Shown: in pieces, positions 1 to 9,526 of the stretch
How the letters are laid out: each line of letters opens with the position of its first letter
How positions within the stretch are numbered: the stretch's first letter is position 1
Source of the DNA: Symsagittifera roscoffensis
Taxonomy: Eukaryota; Xenacoelomorpha; Acoela; Convolutidae
Reading direction: 5' to 3'
DNA: 64,000 nt
Assembly: GCF_963678635.1 (NCBI RefSeq)
Contig: NC_087063.1
Span: 11,192,386 to 11,256,385, forward strand
Notes under the pieces: model-generated
Told to the model about the DNA's origin: nothing
The model's database searches: none
What the model saw: the letters and a program-made list of their open reading frames with translations, nothing else
Made by a program: the position numbers and the translations under genes

Positions 1-480
1 TTTGGTGAAACTAAACATTTGCTGCACAAACACAGGACACGCCAGCTACATGAATTGTTGCTGTCGTAAAAGTTGTAGAAGAAGGACCAGTAAAACTTCA
101 GCAAGTTTTCCTTGGGATTGTTGCAGTCGAAGATGTTCACAAGTGGAGACAGTCTATTAGCTAACCGGGCAGAACGGACCCAGAAGTTGTGATTAGACTT
201 CGCTAGTCTAACACGTGGAATAAAAAGGGTAAAACCTGTGGATTACCGCGTGGAAACATCTGCTACACAGCAAACGTGTTTTTGCCATTCCATGTCGAAA
301 CGACCATTGAGTATGTTACTGAACAGCATAACATCATGAAGCTCAAGATATAAAGAAACGGGCAAAAGTTTCAGAGGAGATAGTCGAGTAGCATAATTTT
401 CTTCTGTCGCCCATCTTCTGTCGCCTGTCGTCTATTGCCAGGGAAATTCTCTGTTTTTAAAAAGCTGCCTGCTCTGGGTT
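1..480. other. Unassigned left flank
   Basis: No convincing ORF, LTR or RNA gene is visible here. It lies downstream, on the minus strand, of the RPDG-domain ORF fragment, so it is probably the 3' flank of that older repeat. Confidence 0.4.
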
Positions 481-482
481 CC

Positions 483-672
483 TCAGTGCATAAGCTTAGA
501 TTTTAGATTTTGCAAAGTTTGCTCAAAAAACATTGCGCTGGGGCCGGCCGCGCCCTGAATCTCAAAAGCTAGCGATTGAGAAAGATACGCATCATCTACT
601 AGTTCTATATACTTGTCACTTTTTCGCTTTTCCGCTTCAGCGGCAGCCGTACCAGGGTTACAAACAGACCAG
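483..672 (-). pseudogene. 3' part of RPDG-domain ORF, split by the LTR nest
   Basis: Read on the minus strand, this encodes a peptide running from NPGTAAAEAEKRKSDKY to a TGA stop at 483. The pattern of small residues, then AE-K--KY--L, then a hydrophobic stretch with FE-GPSA-FF, matches the C-terminal half of a domain often found in animal retroelement ORFs; this is recalled family knowledge and was not searched. The N-terminal half is at 53576-53815. A paralogous uninterrupted copy at 54102-54690 shows the two halves adjoining. The codons just upstream of 672 belong to LTR0, so the apparent start inside LTR0 is not real. The enzymatic role of the domain is unknown to me. Confidence 0.65.
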
Positions 673-988
673 TGTAACATTCGCCCGGAAGTACAAACTG
701 ACCGAAAAAATAGCCAGGTTATAAAAGGAATGGCTAGCGTCTAAACACAGCTGCACATGCTTTTAACCGTCTCTACGAAAGCCAGTTCTATGTGTGGTCC
801 ATTGACATCGGGTCGGCAAAACGCGCAGATTAACTTAGTGACATGCAAAATAGTGAGCTCATTGCTTGGTCTCAGTATCCCCAGACCACAAGGTCACTCC
901 TAAAAACAGGGCTACTACTCATATATTATAGTACTAATGTTTTTGTTCAGTAGATGAAATTCATCATATCCATCGGAGATGGATCAAC
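673..988 (-). repeat. LTR0, 3' fragment (left piece)
   Basis: The reverse complement aligns with roughly the last 340 bp of the Element 1 LTR: the TGTAACATTCGCCCGG end, the CGTCTAAACA segment, and the block with GAGCTCA and GATCCATC. Divergence is considerable, so this is an older relative of the Element 1 LTR in the opposite orientation. The outer flank CCAG (669-672) resembles CCGG (53576-53579) at the far end, consistent with a 4-bp target duplication carrying one change. Element 1 interrupts it at 988/25552. Confidence 0.8.
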
Positions 989-1908
989 TGTGACATTCGA
1001 CCAGAATGGCCAAAATGCAATTTATGCAGGATTCGAATTTTGAGCAGTAAGCCTTCCGAGTTGATGATTTCGAAGGATTAGCGACGTTATTGGAACGTTT
1101 AGCCAAACGGTGAGGGCTAGAAAATTCTAGTATTTTAAATTTTCAAAAATTCGAATGATGACGTCACATTTCTGAGAAATGCTGAAACGGCCATTTTAAC
1201 AAAAAGCGAGTGAAAAACAGAACAACTTTTATCTGCGATTGCGAACAGTACGAAAATCGAGATTGGAGAACGACAACGAACTACAGAATAGCAGAGAACG
1301 TTCCGAGTTGCAACTATTGTGCTGCTACAATAGTTGCAAGGCCGTTGCCAACAACGGTGAAGGGTGAGAACCAGCCTTCCGGATTAGCGAGAAATCAAGA
1401 GTAAGGAGCTTGATTCAGCGGATTCAAGAATCCGGAAGGGTCTCGGGACGGAAACTTTTATTAACTCACATAAACTTTTAGCATCCTGTCATGTCCTGAC
1501 TTGAATTTAACTGATATTTTGATTAGTTTTGACAAGGATGAGGTGCTAGGAGTTGGGGGAAAGGGTTGATCCATCTTCGATGGAGATGATGATTTTTATC
1601 TACTGAACAAAAACAATAGTAATATAATAAGTAGTAGCCCTGTTTTTAGGAGTGACCTCGTGGTCTGGAGATACAGAGACCCAGCCATGAGCTCACTATT
1701 TTTGCATGTAATTCAGTTAATTTGAGCGTTCTGGTCGAAGCCGGAGAACAGTAACGTTTTTGTCGACCTGATGTAAGAAAGACCACCGAAAAGTACTGGC
1801 TTGGTAGAGACGGTGAAAAACATGCAAAGCTCTGTTTAGACGCTGGCCAGTCGTCTTAAGACTTAGTTTTGTTATCCGTCGATATGTATCTTCCGGGCGA
1901 ATGTTACA
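989..1908 (+). repeat. Element 1 5' LTR
   Basis: This is a 920-bp LTR with imperfect 11-bp terminal inverted repeats (TGTGACATTCG/CGAATGTTACA). It pairs with the equally long LTR at 24632. A 64-codon ORF at 1210-1404 also appears in the other LTR, but only because the LTRs are near-identical; I see no evidence that it is a gene. The LTR contains copies of the element word (CCTTCCGGA near 1376, ATCCGGAAGGGTC near 1430). It must carry promoter and poly(A) signals, but I cannot place them with confidence. Confidence 0.95.
1308..1339 (+). promoter_or_regulatory. LTR stem-loop
   Basis: TTGCAACTATTGT pairs perfectly with ACAATAGTTGCAA across a 6-nt loop (13-bp stem). The 3' LTR carries it too, with a loop change only. 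The diverged LTR0 copy at 53218-53245 keeps a 12-bp hairpin with two compensated pair changes (C-G to T-A and T-A to G-C). Covariation suggests selection on a folded RNA, for example for polyadenylation, dimerisation or translation. The exact role is not shown. Confidence 0.65.
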
Positions 1909-1920
1909 TGTATGTTTTTA

Positions 1921-1937
1921 TGGCGCTCCTGGGTGTT
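1921..1937 (+). other. Candidate primer-binding site
   Basis: TGGCGCTCCTGGGTGTT begins with the TGG expected opposite a tRNA CCA end. It lies 12 nt after the LTR. The identical 17-mer lies 11 nt after the 5' LTR of Element 2 although flanking leader sequence has diverged. An offset of about 11 nt is larger than the usual 0-5 nt. I could not assign the matching tRNA. Confidence 0.6.
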
Positions 1938-4881
1938 ATTCTTTCGTAACATCATGACCGGCGGAACCGTTAACGAGCACTCCGCGCCGAGCGGATGCTC
2001 ACATTAACGCCCTTAATAGGCCTAAACTGCCGGGGCGGAAGGGTAGTTCGGAACGCGGAAGCCTTCCGGATTGCCGTGAATAGTTTTTTAACCTAGTTAA
2101 GACCGAAAATTCATGAACCAGGAAGGGTGGGGGGAATCGCGAACCCCTCGTCCCCTGAGTGGTTTGTGACCAAAAACATTTAAAGATATAAGTAAAACCA
2201 AACAAAAAGTAGTATAGTACCCAAGAAAAACAAAAAACATAAAAAATTACCGAAAAAACCAAAAACAGTAAAAAAGTAGAAAATCAGTAGAAATCATCCC
2301 CCCAGACAAGATGTGATTCAACCCCCCCGTTTGTTGTTGATAGATATATTGTTGTTACAGGCATTTATATCAGTCAGGATCGTTACGATCAATTTTGAGG
2401 CCCGTTTGTGAGGCTTGTACTGTAGGGTTATTTGAGCATTTAAGCACGTTAATGATAAATTGCGCTCAATCCGGAAGGGTCAGCTGATTTGCGCTCAATT
2501 CGGAAGGGTCTTGGGTGAAGACCGATCCGGCAAGCAGTTCAAGGAGCAACAAGAAGGGGCTCAACGACAACAACAATCGACTGTTGGGTATCGTTAACAA
2601 GTTTTGTATCCCTTTTGGTACAAAAAGTAAGATAGTAATCTGTGGGGGGCTCGACAGTGCTGCACTGTAGTGACCCTTCACCGAACTGCGAATATCCGAG
2701 TTAAGCACCTTAATTCGGATAATAAACAAACCCGGAGGGGTATAGTATTACTAATATTATTATTCATATAGCCTATATTAATAGTCATATATCGTTTTTC
2801 AGTGAAAAACAACGAAAACAGACCGGTTTTTAGGGTCAAAATAGCGATATTTTGATCCCCCCACAAGTCGCGATTTTTGAGATATCGATTTTTTTTGAAA
2901 CGGAAAAAAGCGCTAAGTTAGTGTGTTACATCGTAACTGCACTACTGTAATAAGTAGAACCGGTTAACTTTAGTTCGGAAGTGGTTGGAACTAGTTTGGT
3001 ACCAAAAACCAAATTTTCCCAATTTTTGATAGTAAGAAACACTAAAAATTTAGAAAATTTTTTGAAATTTTTGAGGTAGGACAGTAAAAATAGTTGTTCG
3101 GACAACGTCCACTAGTGAATCTACAAGTCTTAAAATCCGCTACCCGAAAGCCTTCCGGGTTGCAGAGAAATCGAACATAACGTGTTTGATTTGGTGGATT
3201 CATCAATCCGGAGGGGTCCAGGTAGCATAGTTTTTCGCAAATTTTTTCTACAATAGCGTTTTAGATCGGGTCTTTTGCATTGAACTAGAAGAGTATAGGC
3301 CTTCTGAGCTCGGATCAATAATTTTTAGGTCGAAAGGACCAGATTTGCGGAAAAAGTTAGGCGGAACCTATAAGAGAGAAAATGTTTTGAGTTCGGAAAA
3401 AAGACGTTTTGGTTAATAACTTTGGAACTACTGATCATATCGAGTTGATCTTGGTACCAATAGATCAGAAATTAGCTGAGCTTACTAATAGGATCAGAAA
3501 TTTTTCGGAAAAGCGAGCGAGAAAATTTTTTGACATTGTTTTTAGCAAATTACACAAATCCGGAGGGGTACACCCTTCACGTTTTATAAATTTTTCTGAA
3601 AAACCCTTATACCCCTACCAAAAGTTGATAGCGATTGAACTAAGTAACTTAGGACAGTTCTAGACAAAAAGGGAAGGCTGAAGGCACAAGACAACCATAA
3701 TAGAGTCGAAGTTAGGCAAGTGATAAGACCCTTCACCGTTAGTGTGAATTGTCAAATAAGTGCCTTAACTTCAATCCGGAGGGGTCTAGGAAAGGACCCT
3801 ATACCCTTCCCAGTTAATTCAAACAGCATAAAAGCAACGCAGAACGTATCCGGAGGGGTATAAGCTGAAATTAAGAAAACTACAAAAAGCTACTTTGACA
3901 GAGCTAAGGGCTCCCAATCCGGAGGGGTCGAAATTTTTCAAAGTCAGAGGGGTCCGAATCCGGAGGGGTCTACTTTCCACAAAACCGGAGGGGTCCGAAT
4001 CCGGAGGGGTCTTACAGTTGCTAATTCCGAGGGGTCCCAATCCGGAGGGGTCTATATTCTGACAGTCCGGAAGGGTCCTATTTGTGCCAATCCGGAGGGG
4101 TATCATTTTATTAAGGACTTAGGTAAACGAAAGAAAGACTAAAAAGCGAGAGGTATTAGGTTATTAATACACAGGCTAGGTATCAGTGACTGCACTGGTA
4201 ACTTGCCTCTCAAAAAGAACCAGACTAATACAAAACAGGTCCGAACTCGGATATTCGCGACACTAAGTCTAAATTAAAAAGAGCGTGACTCATTGGTGTG
4301 GATTGAAACATAATACGTTTTTGGGAAAAGTGACTGCCCTGAGGATTTTAGTAGGTCTAGCTCGGGCAGTCCGAAGGCAGATAGGTAACACAGTACTCGG
4401 TGGGTGCAATAGACGCCCACTTGAGAAAAATACTGCCTTCAAAGTTTTGTCTGTTTGGTGCAGCACCAAGCAGGGAAAGCTTTTTCTTTAAAAAGACAGG
4501 TTCGACTATTGTACTGCGACCGACTAAGAGTACAAGACGCATACGTTTTTTTTATACATACATTCATATTGTGTCAATATATATTTGTTGTTTTTGATTT
4601 TAAATCAACCTAAACTGTGCTTGATTGGGTAGTGAGTACACTATCTTTTAAAATTGACTGATAACATCATATTGTGCTAGTTTCCAGATCTTTGGACCGA
4701 TAATCGGCTAGTGTGAATAAATTTTATACAAACTGTACTCTGACAACATACAGGGATTCGTGGTCACTATTTAATAGAATCTGGTGAAATTTATTGTGTT
4801 GTGTCATTATTATTGTTAATAAAACTATAAGGTCTCTAGCAATTGAGTCAAGAGTAGGCATAGGAAAGTGACAAATAAAGA
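1938..4881 (+). other. Element 1 leader (5' UTR)
   Basis: About 2.9 kb without a credible coding region separates the primer-binding site from the gag ATG. It is rich in the dispersed word (A)ATCCGGAGGGGTC and relatives, becoming dense at 3740-4110. Minus-strand ORFs here (for example 3819-4106) are by-products of the repeats. Packaging signals or an internal ribosome entry could lie here; none can be pointed to. Element 2 has an equally long, repeat-laden leader with a different repeat. Confidence 0.75.
3200..4110 (+). repeat. Dispersed CCGGAGGGGTC word cluster
   Basis: Copies of CCGGAGGGGT(C/A), usually preceded by AAT or GAAT, occur near 3209, 3559, 3775, 3850, 3917, 3960, 3984, 3997, 4040 and 4090, with decayed versions between (CAGAGGGGTCC, CCGAGGGGTCC, GTCCGGAAGGGTC). 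Spacing is irregular, so this is not a simple tandem array. Sparser copies extend back through 2470, 2500 and 2731 into the LTR at 1376 and 1430. The word is essentially absent from the element's ORFs and from Element 2. Confidence 0.85.
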
Positions 4882-7800
4882 ATGAGTTTAGACAAGTCAA
4901 GGATACCAAAACGAGGTAGTAGCACTAGGAAATTCATACCTGAAAAGCAAAGAAAAACGATGACCGATCCTTTTGTGGATTGGATCAAGCGAACCCGGTC
5001 CGATAAAGAGGGGACGGTTTCAGGCAGAATGGTTGAAACGAGAAGTCAAAAGACCTCAGAAGAGCGAAGAGAACTGTTAGAAGTGGAGGTCAATATGGAC
5101 CATATCATGAACGACAACCAGGGAGTAAATGGACTGGAAGGGAGAGGCAGAAGGCTGGCGAGTGAATCTACTCCGGTAGAACAAGGCCATGATTTTGCCA
5201 CTTCCACCGGGACGTTGGATCGAGAGGAGATGTCGGAACTGTCCGACATCTCAACTGAAGTAACGGCAACTAGAAGATCTCCGACAGACAACACTATGAT
5301 GGCAAGCGGAACTGGAAAACAAACAACCTCATCATCGTTCTCAGAAAGAATGAAGAACACCTTCGGAAACATCTTTCCATTCAGCATGGGAGGAGGAGCA
5401 GGAAACGATGGGGAGTCCCAGGAGGAAGAGGATGAAGAGGAGCAAGGGGACTTTGGATCTCAAGTCAGTCTCAATAGTTCGATCCAGGAGAGTGAGGCAC
5501 ACGTCGGAAGAGAGACTGGAACCATGGATAAATTTGGTGTAGTGACAACGATAAGCATAGAGGCAAACACACCGGGCCAGTCCAAGGACTTCGCGATTAG
5601 GACAAGTTCGGAGCCACAACCTGAAGAGAGTAGAACCAGAGGGCTTGGCAACGCGTTAGCGGATCCTGAAATAGATAATGATAAAACGTCAAGACAGAGA
5701 GTCAAGGCCCGGATCTCTACCAGCACGAAGCTACCTGGGACCGACAGAGTTACACCACCACTAGTGACGCCACTCATGGATAACGGGGCAGCACTAGAGG
5801 AAGCCTTAAACAACATAGTGGGCAGTTTAGGAGAACAAAATGAACAGATGTCGATAAGGATGAGTGAACTGGAAAGAGCAGTTCACATTGAAAGAGAAAG
5901 TCTGCGGGAAGAAATAAACCGCAACAGACAAGAAGTTGGCAGAAGCGAAAAACGCTTGAAAGAAAGAACGGACGAACATATGACGAGGAACTTGTCGCGA
6001 ATGACAAGAGAGGCGGAACAGAGGGAGTTACGCTTAAGAGCCGACATGGAGAAGTTAAGAATACAGCAAGAGCAGTCTCTTGGGTCTCTTGACATAAAGA
6101 TAGACGCGATGATGGAGAGGCGAACTCAGGCTATCATGGATAGGTTGGACGGGCTACTAAGCAGCAAGAGTGGACCAAAAGAAGGAGAGCCGAACTCGGG
6201 AGGTCCCAGCAGGGAACCGAGGGTGAACTTCAATGAACATCAAAGGAGGAAGACGTATGGATCCACTAGAGGCAGGGGCAGTTCATCAGGCTATGCCACA
6301 AGGGGTAATACAGCATGGGGCCCGAACAGTAGAGCAAGTTCAACGGGGAACAGACAAACCTCGAACGAACGACCAACGCAAAGCACACATGCGACCGGGA
6401 GAAGCGATTCTGGCAACATGGGGCATACAAGCCCGAGGAGGAGTCACATGGGCCAAGCGGGAAACGCTCATGGTGATTCGGATTGCAGGGATGCACCGCA
6501 CACAGAGCCTTCGACAAGGTGTGAGGACACTCAGGCGGGACACTCAAGGGATGCTACGGCAATGGCCACAGCATTTGAACCCCTGAACAGGTCTTTGGAG
6601 ACATTCCTGACGCGGTTATCTAGAACCAATGAACGCAGTGAAAAGTCCAGAAGAGTCTTTAAGAAGCCAAGATGCTACAAGGACGAATCTGATGGCTGTA
6701 TTGATACCTGGATAGAGGTAATGAAGCTGCATTTCGAGGAAGAGGACTTGTCGGAGAGACAGGAATGCAGCGCGCTCACCAGCAACTTAGAAGGGACAGC
6801 CCTGAACTGTGTCATGGCTAAGAAACAGTATCAACGTGACACTGCTGAGAAAATCTTCGAAATCTTGTTAAACCGTTTCGGATCAGGGGTGCAGGGGCAC
6901 CAGGCGATGATGCGCTTCGAGAAACGGAGGCAACGAGAAGATGAAACAATAGACAAGTTTCTCGATGATTTGGAAATGCTGAGAAGACGCAGCCAACCGG
7001 ATGAGTCAAACCGAAGGATGAACCTGGCCGTAGCCTCAAAATTCATCGATGGTGTGAAAAATGATGAACTTCGTACGATGCTAGCAACGCATTACACACC
7101 ACTATCAACTAATGCGCCAACACCGGAGGAGTTGAGGCTCAAATCAAAAGAGTATCTTTTGTTGAAACCTCCTTCGAGATCTGGATATTACAAGAACAAT
7201 TATGGCAATTTTAACAACGGACCAGCTAACCAAGGGAACAATTGGTACAAACCGAGGGATGATATGGACAAGAGACGTTCTTGTGCTAATTGCAGTTCAA
7301 CAGACCATCATGTGTCAGCATGCCCAGCTTACAAACAAGGCATGAAAGCAATAGGCTTTAGCCTCGAGGACGAAGATGCGTCAGAGTTGGATCATGAGGA
7401 TTTCATGAGAGGAGTAATTGCGAAATTTGGCCCGAGGTGTTTCTTTTGTAACTTGGAAGGTCATTTTAAATCAGATTGTCCGCAATTCTGGGATGCAGTG
7501 GCAGACATCAAGCATCCAAGGCATGAAGAGGCTTTGTCAGGAGTGAAAGCAAGCAAGGCTCGACTTTTGAGCGAAGCAGAGGCACGCAGGAAGGACAAAC
7601 CTCAAGAGCTGGCGGCAAAGAAAATGCAAGCAGTAACAGAAGAGGCACGTGAACCGGAACCAGCAACTGCGGCCGATGACTTCAAGATCGATTATAAGGC
7701 AGCCGCAAAGGATGCTTTAAATAGAGTACAGCAGGAATTGGTGACGAAAGAGATCGAACAAAAAATGAAACTTGAACTGGAAAATGAAAAGCTTCAGGAG

Positions 7801-9504
7801 CAACTGAATACCTTCGAGGCAACGGAGTTCGAAGAGATGAAAACACCAAGCAGTTTAGATATGAAACTTAAAGTGATCTCCGGTAAGAGGTTCGGCATGG
7901 CGCCGCAGGGAAAGAAGATACAGTCGATAATCTCAGTGGCTGGACACCAGGTAATAAGAAATTTGAGTGAACCATCAGAGTTCACTTTAATGCATTTGGA
8001 CACATATGCAGATTATCTGAGGCAGGTGGAGCCACGCACTGAGTCGAGAGCTGTGCGAGCACTACTAACGACGGGTGGCCCTCGCATGAAGAAACTTCAT
8101 GGACGCTACTTGGAGGTCTATGGGCCGTATCAAATAATGCTGAACGTGGATGGAATCAGCATCTACACCAGGACTTACATAACAACAGATGATGACCAAA
8201 TGGGGCAGATCTATTTGGGTGAAGAGGAACTCAAAGTCCGCAGGATAGGCCATGACGCCATGATGGAACAAGACGCGGTACATATTGGATATGAAGCAGA
8301 TGTGACAGCACACCTGCTTGACACCAACGGAACAAAAATCGGAGTCACAGGGCTTCTGGACACAGGCGCGGTGGTGAGTGTGATGCCGATAAAAACCTGG
8401 GAGAGAATGGGCTTCACGCGGGAAGATCTGATTCCTACGAATCTCCGACTAGCCGCTGCAAATCGAGGAGCTATCTACGTAGCCGGAAGAACACCGGTGA
8501 CGGTCCTTCACATGGGAGGACGGAACCTTTGGATGAGCTTCCTGGTGGTAGAGAATCTGGACGACGCCGACCAATTCATCTTGGGCAGAGATTTTGTCAG
8601 GAATTTTGATGTGATGATTGACTTGAACAACGGTCTAATACGGATTAGAAACCCGGACCGAAAGTATGTTAAGAGACCAATTAATAGGATAATAACAGAT
8701 GAAAATAAGGTACCAGTTTTTTTGGACAGAAAAGTAAAGTTACAACCAGGACAAGCTGTAGTAGCAATTTTTAGAATGAGAAATTTAAATTCGTTAAGTG
8801 ATAGCAAACAGGTTTGCTTAGTACCGAATCCAAATAGTCAGAGTTCGGTGATTTTAGGCCGGAGCTTCTCGGTAACGCGAAACGGACTGTGTGTCAGTGT
8901 GTTGTTGAACACACTGGACACCACGGTTTCAATCCAGCGTGGAAAGAAGCTTGGCTACGCCTTGCCGATGAGGACCGACTATGAGGAGACAGAAAACTCG
9001 AAGAAATATAGTGTGAAAGACTGCCCTTATCATGCAAATAAAGATAAAATTTTAAAGAGGATTGATGAATTAAAATCTATTCGTAAATTGTTTTCAATGA
9101 AATCCGAAACGGACGACGGCTTATCAAGCTGCTCGAATTTTCCGGAACGCCCCTCATCATATGAACTAGATTCTGACAAACCGGTTTTGCCAGAAATAGA
9201 ACATTTAAAAGGAAAAATAGGTGAGGGAGATTTTGAAAAATTGCGGGACCTCCTAGATCGGAACGCCGAAGTATTTTCAAAACATAAGGCGGACATCGGT
9301 TGCTGTAATTTCGTCGAACACGAAATCGAACTAGAAGAGGGCGCCGTTCCCCATAGGGAAGGCGCAAGGCAAATGACGCCACATAAATCGGAAGCGTGCC
9401 GAGCGGAAATAGAAATGTTGCTTGAATACGACATGATAGAACCCTCGAAATCACCATGGGCTTGCGGAGTAGTAATGGCGAAAAAGAAAGGGGGGGCAGC
9501 TTAG
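4882..9504 (+). CDS. gag-pro: Gag-protease polyprotein with start of RT (Element 1 ORF1)
   Basis: 1540 codons. Residues 1-300 are acidic, Ser/Thr-rich and low in complexity. Residues about 305-430 are a long charged coiled coil. A Ty3-type Gag core starts near residue 593 (FKKPRCYKDESDGCIDTW) and runs to about 740. Two CCHC zinc knuckles (CX2CX4HX4C) begin at residues 801 and 853. The aspartic protease active site DTGA begins at residue 1160, followed by ILGRDF. The last 70 residues are the N-terminal segment of RT (EIELEEGAVPHR, then MIEPSKSPWACGVVMAKKKG). The frame is lost in a G7 run and stops at TAG 9504, inside the RT fingers. It should be translated as one Gag-Pol with the next ORF; Element 2 has no frame break at this point. 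The start is the first ATG of the frame after the leader. Confidence 0.93.
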   Translation: MSLDKSRIPKRGSSTRKFIPEKQRKTMTDPFVDWIKRTRSDKEGTVSGRMVETRSQKTSEERRELLEVEVNMDHIMNDNQGVNGLEGRGRRLASESTPVEQGHDFATSTGTLDREEMSELSDISTEVTATRRSPTDNTMMASGTGKQTTSSSFSERMKNTFGNIFPFSMGGGAGNDGESQEEEDEEEQGDFGSQVSLNSSIQESEAHVGRETGTMDKFGVVTTISIEANTPGQSKDFAIRTSSEPQPEESRTRGLGNALADPEIDNDKTSRQRVKARISTSTKLPGTDRVTPPLVTPLMDNGAALEEALNNIVGSLGEQNEQMSIRMSELERAVHIERESLREEINRNRQEVGRSEKRLKERTDEHMTRNLSRMTREAEQRELRLRADMEKLRIQQEQSLGSLDIKIDAMMERRTQAIMDRLDGLLSSKSGPKEGEPNSGGPSREPRVNFNEHQRRKTYGSTRGRGSSSGYATRGNTAWGPNSRASSTGNRQTSNERPTQSTHATGRSDSGNMGHTSPRRSHMGQAGNAHGDSDCRDAPHTEPSTRCEDTQAGHSRDATAMATAFEPLNRSLETFLTRLSRTNERSEKSRRVFKKPRCYKDESDGCIDTWIEVMKLHFEEEDLSERQECSALTSNLEGTALNCVMAKKQYQRDTAEKIFEILLNRFGSGVQGHQAMMRFEKRRQREDETIDKFLDDLEMLRRRSQPDESNRRMNLAVASKFIDGVKNDELRTMLATHYTPLSTNAPTPEELRLKSKEYLLLKPPSRSGYYKNNYGNFNNGPANQGNNWYKPRDDMDKRRSCANCSSTDHHVSACPAYKQGMKAIGFSLEDEDASELDHEDFMRGVIAKFGPRCFFCNLEGHFKSDCPQFWDAVADIKHPRHEEALSGVKASKARLLSEAEARRKDKPQELAAKKMQAVTEEAREPEPATAADDFKIDYKAAAKDALNRVQQELVTKEIEQKMKLELENEKLQEQLNTFEATEFEEMKTPSSLDMKLKVISGKRFGMAPQGKKIQSIISVAGHQVIRNLSEPSEFTLMHLDTYADYLRQVEPRTESRAVRALLTTGGPRMKKLHGRYLEVYGPYQIMLNVDGISIYTRTYITTDDDQMGQIYLGEEELKVRRIGHDAMMEQDAVHIGYEADVTAHLLDTNGTKIGVTGLLDTGAVVSVMPIKTWERMGFTREDLIPTNLRLAAANRGAIYVAGRTPVTVLHMGGRNLWMSFLVVENLDDADQFILGRDFVRNFDVMIDLNNGLIRIRNPDRKYVKRPINRIITDENKVPVFLDRKVKLQPGQAVVAIFRMRNLNSLSDSKQVCLVPNPNSQSSVILGRSFSVTRNGLCVSVLLNTLDTTVSIQRGKKLGYALPMRTDYEETENSKKYSVKDCPYHANKDKILKRIDELKSIRKLFSMKSETDDGLSSCSNFPERPSSYELDSDKPVLPEIEHLKGKIGEGDFEKLRDLLDRNAEVFSKHKADIGCCNFVEHEIELEEGAVPHREGARQMTPHKSEACRAEIEMLLEYDMIEPSKSPWACGVVMAKKKGGAA
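9490..9496 (+). other. G7 homopolymer frameshift inside RT
   Basis: Seven G follow AAAAAGAAA. Six G would keep the RT frame continuous with the downstream LRFCCDFRYLN block. The shift needed is +1 relative to the Gag frame. Element 2 reads straight through the same position with no G run. An indel, polymerase slippage or an assembly error in a homopolymer is more likely than a programmed gag/pol frameshift, because the break falls within a conserved RT motif. Confidence 0.85.
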
Positions 9505-9526
9505 ATTTTGTTGCGACTTTCGTTAC

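Noticed and set aside
483-680. Start codon within 673-680 for the left RPDG fragment
   Set aside because: Those bases belong to the LTR0 terminus.
1210-1404. 64-codon ORF present in both Element 1 LTRs
   Set aside because: Its conservation follows from LTR identity; it spans the hairpin and is not kept in LTR0.
3819-4106. Minus-strand frame rich in DPSGLG in the leader, and similar LGTVVLGHWSWD frames at 45453-45842
   Set aside because: Products of translating the short repeats.
9490-9504. Programmed gag/pol frameshift at the G7 run
   Set aside because: It lies inside RT, far past protease, and the relative has no break.
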